A stretch of 64,000 nucleotides of DNA from Luidia sarsii (lineage: Eukaryota > Echinodermata > Asteroidea > Paxillosida > Luidiidae): assembly GCA_949987565.1 (NCBI GenBank), contig OX465104.1, positions 6,105,248-6,169,247 of the forward strand, in the 5' to 3' direction. The notes under the pieces are model-generated. The model made no database searches, was not told where the DNA came from, and worked only from the letters and a program-made list of their open reading frames with translations. The position numbers and the translations under genes were made by a program. Below are positions 56,101-64,000 of the stretch, piece by piece (the first letter of the stretch is position 1; each line of letters begins with the position of its first letter).

Positions 56101-58134
56101 GTTTATATTACGTCACGACCACGTCATCTCGGCAAAGCCATGGCAAGTGGTTCATGGGTTGACGACTTGCCGGGGCAAAGCAAGCCGCGCGCTTAAGGGG
56201 TTTTTTTTAATTGAGTTTTTTGCTAGCCCGCAGCAAGTTTTACTAGCCCTGTAAAATTAATATTGAATTTAACACAAGGTTATTAGGTTAAGTAAAACCA
56301 ATTATTTGTTTCTACTTTCTCATCCCCGCCCGCATCATTTTTTGCCGCCACACCGCTGTCTACTTTTTACTAGTCCGCCAGGCTAGCAAAGTGGGTCATT
56401 ACTAGCTCGCACAGCTGTTTTTACTGGACAATGACCGTCGGGCTAGTGCTAAGGTCGAGCCCTGCATAGGCCTATCTTGAGCAGCTTTCAAAACCATCTG
56501 ATTCATGGTTTGTGAAACGAAAAGAATTCCAATGATGGCTCACACTGGATATGTGTACACGATATATACAGCGGAGCAGTCGACCATTCTTTATCACTAC
56601 TTTTGTTTTATGTCGATGAACTCGTGATGAAACCAAGGAGTGTTTACACTGCACTGCGCTCACGATATCGCACGATCAATTGGGCGTAGACGTAGCGTGA
56701 ACCAGCGCTATAATTATGGGAACGAGCCTGACCTGGTGGGCAGTGTGGCGTCGAGGTCGGTCATACGAGGCAATTTGCAGGCAATTTAGTTGCTAGCAAT
56801 GTCGTCGCTAGAAATTCAGGCTTTTACAGTATAGATTATTCAGTGTGCTCCTTATAAGGCCCTCACATGCACACGAGAGCTATCCTCTGATCTATCTCAC
56901 GTTATATCTATGAGCCAACGTGGTACGGTACCCGTCGCTATATTCGAATCCGCCACACAACCTCGACCAGCTCGGTGGTCATAGTGGTCACGATCGACGT
57001 CTACCACTAGAAAGCGGGAGTCGCGGGTTCGAATCCCGCCCGAGCAGCCTGAAATTCCAATGATGGCTCACACCGGAATGTGTACACGATACATATCGGA
57101 GCAGCCAACCATTCGTCGTCACTACCTTTGTTGTATTTCGACTAATTCAAACGAGCGTTTACATGCACTACGGTATACGGTCTACTGCTGACGTACAGCG
57201 CGAACCATGCGCTATGGGTCCCACGAGGCAATTTGCACTTTGCCAACCAATTCGTCGTTAGCAATTTATGCTTTTACAGTATATTCAGTGTGCCCCTTGT
57301 TAAGGCCGACGCATGCATACCAGAGCTATCTGCTTAGCGAAAAAAACTATATCTTTTAACTGCATATTATGGTGAGCTACGTGGTGAGCTAACGGCTTCG
57401 AGAAACTGTTTTGCTCAGCAGATATATAGGCCTATCTTAAAGGGATAACACAACATTGGTCGAGGTCAAAGAATAGCATTTATAGGCCTACGTTGTCTGA
57501 TCCAACGTATTTTGCATGAAATAGGACACCTGTGCTCAATCCGCCGACCGAGTCTCGAGAAAATTGTGACAACCCGCTTCCTTTGTTTCTTGAAAATGTT
57601 TAGATCTCTGGGTAAGGCGTAAATTGTTTCTTTACTCTTTTCTCAAAAAATGTAGCATTTAAGGCAGAAAAAAAATCAGTGCCAGGTTTGTACTATAACC
57701 ATCTTCGAACTGTCTAAGTTTCATGTAAATCTGTGAACATTTATGTTTTTCGATCTTACCAAATTTTGTGTATGGGGATTTAAGATAGGGCTAACTAAAA
57801 CTCTATTTGATTTGTTTCATTCGTTTAAATAGACATTGGTGGATGGGGAAACACCAAATCGGTCATCAGGGGTTGCCATTCGGATACGTGCGGACATGTA
57901 CTTGCAGAGCACAATGAAGCAGGCATCGTGAGCGCCACCGAAAGCCGTCCCTTCTGGGTGGAGTACGACGAGGGCGTGGTGAGGGTGGGCAAGGGGGAAC
58001 AGGAGGAGGCTTTCCTGCAATGGTCAGCGGCGGTCAGGTATCCTGACGCCGTGCCGACCCGGGTGCATATCGGCATAGCCTCCTGGGAAGTCGCGGCTGC
58101 CGATTGGGTGTTTTACCAGTTTTGCGAGAACTGA
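53104..58134 (+). CDS. Secreted protein with FAMeT-type (PF12248) domain, four exons
   Basis: Exons 53104-53191, 54460-54681, 55893-56054 and 57833-58134, all phase 1 at the junctions; 774 nt = 257 aa. Residues 1-30 form a signal peptide with the hydrophobic core VLITFILLLFSGL; Met7 is an alternative start. Residues about 30-105 are an unassigned segment (CHMVQEPD..., REPCLCTVVLFGG). From about residue 120 to the end the protein follows the domain named for crustacean farnesoic acid O-methyltransferase (Methyltransf_FA): FTLKSEREPFIALATE, then GGWGNTKSVIR at 160-170, RPFWVEYDEGVVRVGKGE and a final DWVFYQF. Despite its name, this domain is common in extracellular animal proteins without proven methyltransferase activity; binding or lectin-like roles are possible. 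No SAM-binding motif is visible. The last two introns hold SINEs, a nested element and a tandem duplication. Confidence 0.85.
53930..54005 (-). repeat. tRNA-derived SINE family B copy
   Basis: Minus strand: GAGCTGGATAGCTAAGGTTAATGAGCCTGAAGTCTCGGGTTCAAGTCCCGGTCC. The B box GGTTCAAGTCC is intact. Other family copies: 47597-47690 and 59236-59335 on +. In intron 1 of the FAMeT-domain gene. Confidence 0.72.
54105..54305. mobile_element. Dispersed repeat, copy 2 (reverse of 36968-37260)
   Basis: Reverse complement of the element in MEIOB intron 3, covering CAACCAATTGAGTTTCTGTTGC to AAAATGTATTTTGCAG. In FAMeT-gene intron 1. Confidence 0.62.
55001..55624. mobile_element. GTGACCCGGCACAGC element, copy 2, interrupted by a nested element
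   Basis: Starts GTGACCCGGCACTGCGACATG and ends ...GTGCCGG interrupted ...CCGGGTCAC. Removing 55245-55619 (nested element plus one CCGG) would recreate the GTGCCGGGTCAC terminus seen at 59216-59227. Interior shortened compared with copy 3. In FAMeT-gene intron 2. Confidence 0.85.
55245..55615. mobile_element. Nested element with CCGG duplication and telomere-like interior
   Basis: Flanked by CCGG (55241-55244, 55616-55619). The left half TGTCCCTGCCAAATACTGTC CGCTCATTAGCATACTGATC is complementary to the right half (GATCAGTATGCTAATGAGTG GACACTATTTGGCAGGGGAC). The interior (55312-55437) is TTAGGG-like: GGGTTAGGGTTTGG, GATTAGGGTTAGGATTAGGG. Its Leu/Gly and Asn/Pro frames are artefacts. Confidence 0.8.
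56522..57340. repeat. Tandem duplication (~300 bp) around a SINE A
   Basis: 56522-56890 and 57051-57335 align in order: TTCCAATGATGGCTCACAC, GTGTACACGATA, GGAGCAG, CCATTC, TACGAGGCAATTTGCA, GCTTTTACAGTATA, CAGTGTGC. A SINE A copy (about 56900-57050) sits between them. In FAMeT-gene intron 3. Confidence 0.78.
56900..57050 (+). repeat. tRNA-derived SINE family A, copy 1
   Basis: GACCAGCTCGGTGGTCATAGTGG (A-box-like) and GCGGGTTCGAATCCCGCCCG (intact B box with a perfect T-arm stem) are spaced as in a tRNA. A shared lead, TACCCGTCGCTATATTCGAATCCGCC, precedes it. Copy 2 is at 62800-63030. Confidence 0.78.
57434..57784. mobile_element. MITE family related to CAACATTGG elements, full copy
   Basis: Left end TTAAAGGGATAACACAACATTGGTCGAGG; right end CTTACCAAATTTTGTGTATGGGGATTTAAG. 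Interior matches 43430-43746. It ends about 50 bp before the FAMeT-gene last exon. Confidence 0.75.
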
Positions 58135-58574
58135 ACGGGTACCTTTCTTTGTGGAGGAGTTGGAGTTATAAAGAAGCAATTCGGGTGAAACGAAACAAGA
58201 TCGTATCTGAACTGCGCTGCGACTAAAAGTAATCATGTACTGGTTTGATTATTAGAATTGGATGTTTCGTAATGTGGTAGCATGATGACAATCTTTTGCA
58301 TTGTATAAGTGCCTTTTGATTAATATTAGATAAAAGTTGACGGTTCTCGCTGTGAAAGCACAATGTGGAAAGTGTGCGGTGATACAAATAGGCCTAGTCA
58401 TCTCTTTTAAATTACATTTAATGGTTGTTTCCATAATAATATTTTTTCTAACAACTGTGGCCTTCAAAGTTTATGCAGGATACAAAAGTGGTAAAAAACA
58501 GTGCGGTTAAGCAACTTTTCATGAACAATTTGTAAAAATTGCAATCTGGCTAATTTATATACAAACAATTTGAT

Positions 58575-58714
58575 GTTCGGGGATCACACACAAAGTGGAC
58601 GCGGCTTTTTCAATTTAATTCAAACCAAAACAAAAAAATCAGAGAAAAACTGACTGAAAACATTTCGACAAAATAAGTTGACAAAGCTGCATCCACTCTG
58701 CGTGATCCCCGAAC
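58575..58714. mobile_element. Possible MITE, GTTCGGGGATCAC termini
   Basis: GTTCGGGGATCAC (58575-58587) and its exact complement (58702-58714), with inner similarity over about 45 bp (GTGGAYGCRGCTTTKTCAA). 140 bp, non-coding, single copy here. Confidence 0.65.
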
Positions 58715-58788
58715 TGCTGTAGGCCTATAGGCCTATAGACAAGTTTACAACAATGATTATTGTTGGTTATTTGCATCTGAATTTGCAT

Positions 58789-59227
58789 CCGGCACAGTGA
58801 CATGAGGAATATCCCACCAAAACACTTTTCGAGTAAACAACGCCTGAATTCAAAGTATCTTCTCCGATTCGGAAAAAAAAAATAATGTATTGGAGGACAT
58901 TATGTCCAAAGGATTTTTCCGAAATCCGTCTCTAAAAGTTGAAAAAAAACCCGAGGATTTCGGGGGAGTGTTTGTGTGTAATGTTTTCATGAAAATGTAA
59001 AGTTCCTGCCTTTTTGAATGGCCGCTTTCGAGGAGTTAGAATGTCGCTGCTTTATTGTGTCTGGTTCCACATGAACGAGCGAAGTCCCCTTGTACTATTT
59101 ACAACAAAGTTCACACGGAAATCATTTTGATATCATTTGAAAGCTAATGGTATACTCTTTCACATCATTAGAAAATCTCAACATCTCAAAAGTGGGGGTT
59201 ATTTCTCATTATGCTGTGCCGGGTCAC
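58789..59227. mobile_element. GTGACCCGGCACAGC element, copy 3 (most complete)
   Basis: Left CCGGCACAGTGACATGAGGAATATCCCACC; right GGGGGTTATTTCTCATTATGCTGTGCCGGGTCAC. Inverted repeats of about 35 bp, 439 bp in all, non-coding. Confidence 0.85.
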
Positions 59228-59626
59228 ATAATAATTATGGTAAGAGCACTGGTTTGCAAAACCAGAGTGCTCATACAGGTTGAAGTAGTCCCGGTTCAAT
59301 AGAACTCCTTTTTTGTTTGCAATTTTTCAAAATTCTCCAAATGTTCCAAGTCATTAATTATTTCGTTTGAATCTATCTTAGATGTAAGTGGTAAAAAGTG
59401 ATTTTATCATATTTAATTCGTTTCAATTGTATTATTGCATGTCTTGTGAATTTAGAATGCAGGCGTGTCCAGAATACATCATCTGAGAAAATTCACTTTG
59501 AGATTACGATCTGTTTTGGGGATTCAGAGACAAAATTACACTGCCTATGAAAGATAAAAATGTCCGGATCATGAAAATCAATTTCGTTGGTCATGCAGTT
59601 TGCACAGTCTCTAGCTAGGACGACTG
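59228..59626. repeat. SINE family B copy, then unassigned DNA
   Basis: 59236-59335: GGTAAGAGCACTGGTTTGCAAAACCAGAGTGCTC...GGTTGAAGTAGTCCCGGTTCAAT...TTTGCAATTTTTCAAAATTC. A box and anticodon-arm-like stem are clear; the B box is degenerate. The rest of the interval shows nothing recognised. Confidence 0.65.
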
Positions 59627-59925
59627 CACTATGAACATCTAAACCGTGAAAATGGGGTGAAAAATGTCATCTAGCCGTGAAAAGAAAATTAACCTATTTC
59701 ACGGCACACAGTTAGGCCAAGGCATTTTCACGGGGTTTTGACCAGTGGTCTCCAATGGCCACATTCCTGGTGGTAAATGGCTAGCTAGATGCAACTAAGA
59801 AGTATCTGTGAGTGTCAGTTACGAGGACACCATACATATAGGCCTACCTCTATGGGGTGCGGTGCCCCCTACTGCACGGCAATGAATTAGCCATCCCTCA
59901 AGGCTGCAGGAATTGCCGCCCTATA
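59627..59925. mobile_element. CACTA-ended MITE, copy 2, right-truncated
   Basis: Begins CACTATGAACATCTAAACCG like 25904 and is collinear through GTGGTCTCCAA, GGTGGTAAATGGCTAG and TTAGCCATCCCTCAA; it ends before the right terminus. Confidence 0.8.
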
Positions 59926-60957
59926 GGCTAATATGAGTATGAAATTAGACTCGGCAATCAAAATGCATGGCATCGGACTCCGGCTTTTTGTCTTCGATTT
60001 CTCTTACTCATTAGTATCGGATATTACTCATTAGTATCTTCGGTTTTGTAGATCAATTCCCTATGGGAAAATAAAAGAACGGCAATAAATTCCTAAATCA
60101 TGCATTTAAATCCATTCATAGTCATTACCACCCCGTGTTGAAATTTTCGTTTGATTTCATTTCGTTTTTTGGTCGAAATTTAGACCAAAAAATGCTTGTT
60201 CATTCTTAGCAGAAAGCTAAATGCGAAGCAAGAAAGAACTCAGGGAAGACAATTTTTCTGTACAAATTAAACATATTTTATTTTTTATAGCTCTGGATAT
60301 TTGTATAACCTTTGTGCCGTGCAAGAGAGGTACACGTGTTGTGTACTGTACTGACTGAACTCCCCAGATTGGATTCGAATAATTTTATATCCACAGCCGC
60401 TAGTTGACAATTCTCCATAGACCTGCGTGCACTGTGAAGCCGTATCCAAGTATTTCAAGTAATCCGGCAGATACTTACATTTACACAACGTGCGTTGCAT
60501 GCATACATCGTTCATCAAGCAAGTGACGTTTGTGTGGGTTGTATTCAGCTGTAGTTGTCTGAGGTAAAAATTAAAAAAAAAGATTTTGAATATCATTATC
60601 AACCGAGTCAAACTGTATGTATTGCTTTCTAAAACTGTTGTATCCTCTTAACCATTTCGAAATCCACACTTTTTCTTGCAAATTTGGTACTTGTGCAGTT
60701 ATGGTGTCGATTGTTTGTAATCCGAGTAACTTACTCTCAAAACCGGTTTCTTTTTAATCCGGTCATTAATGGAGAAAGAAATAATTTATCGTCCTCCATG
60801 AACAAGTCCATGGGTCACTCAAACGTTGGCTTTACAAGTTTGAACACTAATATATTGCAACTTCGGGTTGATAAGACCTTGTTTTAGTACTAGTATTACA
60901 ATACTAGTAATAGTATTACTGTATTATATTACTGTTGCACAGAACTTGCGGTAACCG
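59926..60957. other. Intergenic, nothing recognised
   Basis: AT-rich. It shares GTGCCGTGCAAGAGAGGTACACGTGT with 29373. Ends in a degenerate AGTACTAGTATT run (60886-60935). No gene supported. Confidence 0.4.
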
Positions 60958-61075
60958 TAACCCTCATCCTCCCGAAGGTTCGGAGACCTTCGGGAGGATG
61001 AGGGTAACTTGGACCCAACAAATCACCCTTTTTTTATCGAAATTTGGAATTTGGAGGGTCGGGTGACTGTACTTG
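60958..61075. mobile_element. Foldback family copy 2 (TAACCCTCATCCTCCCGAAGG)
   Basis: A 22-bp perfect arm pair around TCGGAG at 60958-61007, followed by TTGGACCCAACAAATCACCC and GGTCGGGTGACTGTAC, which match 40594-40695 in reverse. The hairpin tip differs between the copies. Confidence 0.7.
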
Positions 61076-61508
61076 ACTGCTAGGTTCAAATACAGCGGGT
61101 ACGGCAACGCATTACTTTAAAAACTACACCCGACATAAATCCCCAGATTTACCCCCCAAAACGCCCGTGAAACCGTCCCTCGAGCCCATTTTGGATTCAG
61201 TGAGAATCACAATACGGGTCATTTGTATTACTCACATTTGAGGAAAAAGGAGAAATTTCCCCTCAATTGATCGAGAAGATTCTCTCCCATCCGACGAGTC
61301 AAAAGGCGGCCATCTTTGATTTCAAATTGAAACAGTAAACTGTACAGGTATATATAACTACTGAAGTTACTCTCACTGTCTCAGTCTCTCTAGCCTTCCT
61401 CCTCCATGCTCTCACCATGCTCTCACAGCTCTAATGTTCAATCTCTCTGTTGTGTGGAAACTTTCTGTTTTTTCAGCATTTACTTTCCGGACAGAAAGGC
61501 GAGACAAA

Positions 61509-63343
61509 ATGGCTCAAGGTTTTCGCCTTGCCCTCACCTCGCTGTCCGCAGTGAGGCACTGCCAAACTGGAGGCCTTGTGCGCGGTTGTACGGGAGTCCT
61601 GCACAGAGCACCGGCTATCCAAAGAAGGTACAGAGTCCTTAAAAAAGTCGCAGTGGCTGTTGTTACGGCAGTCGTCCGTGTGGTTCCCTGACTTGATTGT
61701 ATTTCGTCAGCATTGCAGGCTGGTTGAACCAGTCTATAAGCTGATAGTCTGGTTCCAAGAGCTAAACATCCTGACAAATACTGTGAAGTCAGCGAACCAC
61801 ACGGACGACTGCCGTAACAACAGCCACTGCGTAAAAAGTGCCCTTGGATAACAGCCGGTTGTTGTCCTTGGCAAACCTCATGCATATTCATGAGTAATTT
61901 TTGCATATTTCGGTTAAGCTGAAATCCGGAGAGGTTCTCCCAAACTGCCATTTCGCATATGGATGAGATCAAGACATGAATGACTCGTGACTCTAGTCTA
62001 ACTCGAGTCTTATTCTCTAGGACTTTGACTCGAACTCGAGTCACGTTAACTAATGACATAGACTTGGACTCGACTTGCGTGACTTACAAACTCAATGAAC
62101 CCAAAAAGTACACTGGTCGATCAATTTGTGTGCGTGTGTGTATGTGTGAACGGTTTACTTGACTATTTATTTGGAACACTTCAAGCGGGCCAGTTACTAG
62201 TAACTAAAGGTATGGCAGTGGATGGAAAGGCCTGCCTGCCGTGTACAGCTTGGATCTGCCGTGGTTGTGTCTTGGTTTGCGTGTGGTTGGCCCGGATCTC
62301 TGTCCGGTGCCATACCGGAGGGACCGCCATGGACAAGGCTATGCCAGGATCACACCCTCTGACATTTTAGCTTTGTTTTCTGGATTCCTGGGCTCCCACC
62401 AGGAATTGTTCGCTATGGCAACGATTTGACAAGCATGGCTTTGATTTGGTGATATAAATCCATCTTGAATTCCAGACAATATTCCAGCGACGATGCTCCT
62501 CCTTACGAGGAGTTTAACGTGCAGAACAACGAGGACTTTAACCAGAGAGTCTTAAACAGCAAGATTCCAACACTGGTAGACTTCCATGCCTCGTAAGTAA
62601 ACAAAATATACCGCCTCAAGGCTGTTTCGGAAGGCTTGCACTAGCTGGAGAATTACGTGCATCACTACAATATGATTGCCCGAGCTGCCTGAATTTGTTG
62701 ATCAGGCATAGGGACAAAGCACTCAGTGCTTATCACGTCGAGCAGGGTAAACCCTCATTGAATTACATTCTCCTCTGAAACACAAACATCATGTCATATC
62801 TCTATGATGCAACGCAGGCGCCGATACCCGTCTCTATACATTATTCAAATTCGCCGCACGACCCCGACCAGCTAGGTGGTCAAGTGGTTTCGACGTCTGC
62901 ACTAGAAAGCAGGAGTCGCGGGCTCGAATCCTGCCCGACCTGACTGAATTCTTTCCTCAGGCAATCGGGCAAAGCACTGAATACTTGGTGCTTGGTTACG
63001 TCGAGCGGGGCAAACCCCTTCATTGAATTTTCAATATGAATTCCCGAGATTAATGTGGCTTTTTTGGGGTGGTGTTTTTTTTTTCTTCTTCTTCCGGGGC
63101 TGCAGGTGGTGCAAACCCTGCCACACGCTGGCTCCCCGCCTCCACGAGGTCCTCTCAGAGCGACCCGGCCGTGTCCAACTGGCCAAGGTGGACGTGGACC
63201 AGAACACGGACCTGGCCATGGAGTACGACGTCAGCTCCATCCCCAAGGTCCTGATGGTCAAGGAGGGCAAGGTGGCCGGTCAGTTTGTCGGCCTCATGGA
63301 GAAGGACAAGCTGGAGAGCTTCGTCGACCGGCTGACCCTATAG
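61509..63343 (+). CDS. TXN2: Mitochondrial thioredoxin (TXN2 type), three exons
   Basis: Small dithiol oxidoreductase that reduces disulfides in the mitochondrial matrix, recycled by thioredoxin reductase 2. Exons 61509-61627, 62476-62592 and 63106-63343, joined phase 2 at both introns (AGAAG|GTACAG...CAG|A; GCCTC|GTAAGT...CAG|G); 474 nt = 157 aa (human TXN2 166). Residues 1-44 contain Arg/Ala/Leu/Ser and no acids, as expected of a transit peptide, with cleavage likely near RRQYSS. The thioredoxin fold follows: PTLVDFHAS, active site W80-C81-K82-P83-C84, KVDVDQNTDLAMEYDV, SSIPK with the cis-proline, and VAGQFVG. The active site is WCKPC instead of the usual WCGPC. Intron 1 carries a Mutator-like MITE 22 bp from the donor. 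The stop is followed within 10 bp by a CT tract. Confidence 0.95.
61649..61831. mobile_element. Mutator-like hairpin MITE, copy 3
   Basis: 183 bp, CGCAGTGGCTGTTGTTACGG...CCACTGCG. Flanks TAAAAAAGT (61640-61648) and TAAAAAGT (61832-61839) are a 9-bp duplication with one A lost. It sits near the start of TXN2 intron 1. Confidence 0.9.
62690..63030 (+). repeat. SINE family A copy 2 with a second tail
   Basis: A tail at 62695-62770 (GGGACAAAGCACTCAGTGCTTATCACGTCGAGCAGGGTAAACCC TCATTGAATT) is followed by a full unit: lead (62815-62865), A box CAGCTAGGTGGTCAAGTGG, B box GCGGGCTCGAATCCTGCCCG, and its own tail ending GGCAAACCCCTTCATTGAATT. So the family is a tRNA head plus a tail of about 85 bp. In TXN2 intron 2. 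Confidence 0.78.
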
Positions 63344-63351
63344 CCAGACAC

Positions 63352-63965
63352 ACTTCTGCGACGTCTCTCTCCCTCCCTCTCTCCCTCCTCTCTCTCTCTC
63401 TCTCCCTCCCTCCCTCTCTCCCTCCCTCTCTCTCTCTCTCCCTCCCTCTCTCCCTCCCTCTCTCTCTCCCTCTCCCCCTCTCTCCCTCCCTCTCTCCCTC
63501 CCTCTCTCCCACCCTCTCTCCCTCCCTCTCTCCCTCCCTCTCTCCCTCCCTCTCTCCCACCCTCTCTCCCTCCCCTCTCTCTCTCCCTCTCCCTCCCTCT
63601 CTCCCTCCCACTCTCCCTCCATCTCTCCCTCCCTCTCTCCCTCCCTCTCTCCCTCCCTCTCTCCCTCCCTCTCTCCCTCCCTCTCTCCCTCCCTCTCTCC
63701 CACCCTCTCTCCCTCCCCTCTCTCTCTCCCTCTCCCTCCCTCTCTCCCTCCCACTCTCCCTCCCTCTCTCCCACCCTCTCTCCCTCCCCTCTCTCCCTCC
63801 TCTCTCTCCCTCCCTCTCTCCCTCCCCTCTCTCTCTCCCTCTCTCTCTCCCTCTCTCTTTCCCTCTCTCCCTCCATCTCTCCCTCCCTCTCTCCCTCCCC
63901 CTCTCCCTCCCCCCCCCCTCTCTCTCTCCCCTCTCTCGCTCTCCCTCTCTCCCTCCCTCTCTCAT
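63352..63965. repeat. CCCTCTCT polypyrimidine tract, ~0.6 kb
   Basis: Tandem CTCCCTCC/CTCTCTCCC with higher-order repeats: the segment CCACCCTCTCTCCCTCCCCTC TCTCTCTCCCTCTCCCTCCC appears at about 63560 and 63700. It begins within 10 bp of the TXN2 stop and so probably lies in the 3' UTR or just beyond. The large Ser/Leu/Pro and Arg/Glu/Gly frames are artefacts. Confidence 0.92.
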
Positions 63966-64000
63966 TCCGAATGGCTCGGTGCTGTGAAAATGTGGGTACT

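Noticed and set aside
57000..57050. Functional tRNA gene
   Set aside because: The B box and T-arm are good, but the acceptor stem and anticodon arm do not form, and a second copy with the same non-tRNA flanks shows it is a SINE.

Overview
The window is nuclear DNA from an animal. Genes have introns with GT-AG boundaries, coding exons are rich in G/C at third positions, and the non-coding DNA is AT-rich. It is crowded with short inverted-repeat elements, tRNA-derived SINEs, minisatellites and long polypurine/polypyrimidine tracts. The repeat style, the frequent TAGGCCTA-type octamer and the gene content suggest a marine invertebrate, possibly an echinoderm or another non-vertebrate deuterostome. 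That placement is inference; the gene calls do not depend on it.

Layout. 1-2.7 kb: a GC-rich, low-complexity open frame (1014-2285, unidentified) between two pyrimidine-rich tracts. 2.8-18.1 kb: no recognisable gene, but at least six repeat families, a 920-bp palindrome, a 21-bp minisatellite, a 0.7-kb GGA tract and a 1-kb CT tract. 18.1-22.9 kb: a two-exon cytosolic HSP70 gene (+) with distal and proximal heat-shock elements and a non-standard C-terminus. 23.3-39.2 kb: a 13-exon MEIOB orthologue (-) that I could join with every splice phase consistent, including one GC-AG intron. Its largest intron carries a probable Polinton/Maverick-like remnant. 39.5-49.5 kb: a 10-exon orthologue of C17orf75/NJMU-R1 (+), head to head with MEIOB and about 340 bp apart, with one U12-type AT-AC intron. 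49.6-53 kb: a 70-bp minisatellite, a foldback element and a 1-kb CT tract. 53.1-58.1 kb: a four-exon secreted protein (+) with a farnesoic-acid-O-methyltransferase-type (PF12248) domain. 58.2-61.5 kb: repeats only. 61.5-63.3 kb: a three-exon mitochondrial thioredoxin (+) with a WCKPC active site, followed at once by a 0.6-kb CCCTCT tract.

The genes do not form one pathway. HSP70 (+) and MEIOB (-) converge. MEIOB and C17orf75 diverge from one short TATA-less interval that holds CCAAT, CRE-like and YY1-like motifs; MEIOB is meiosis-specific and NJMU-R1 has been linked to testis expression, so co-regulation is a testable idea. I saw no CRISPR, operon or other prokaryotic features and no convincing free-standing tRNA or rRNA gene. 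The most unusual structures are the transposable elements: a 9-bp-TSD hairpin MITE family, a CACTA-ended MITE with 3-bp TSD, a foldback family with ~13-bp direct repeats, and a CCGG-flanked element carrying telomere-like sequence nested in another element.
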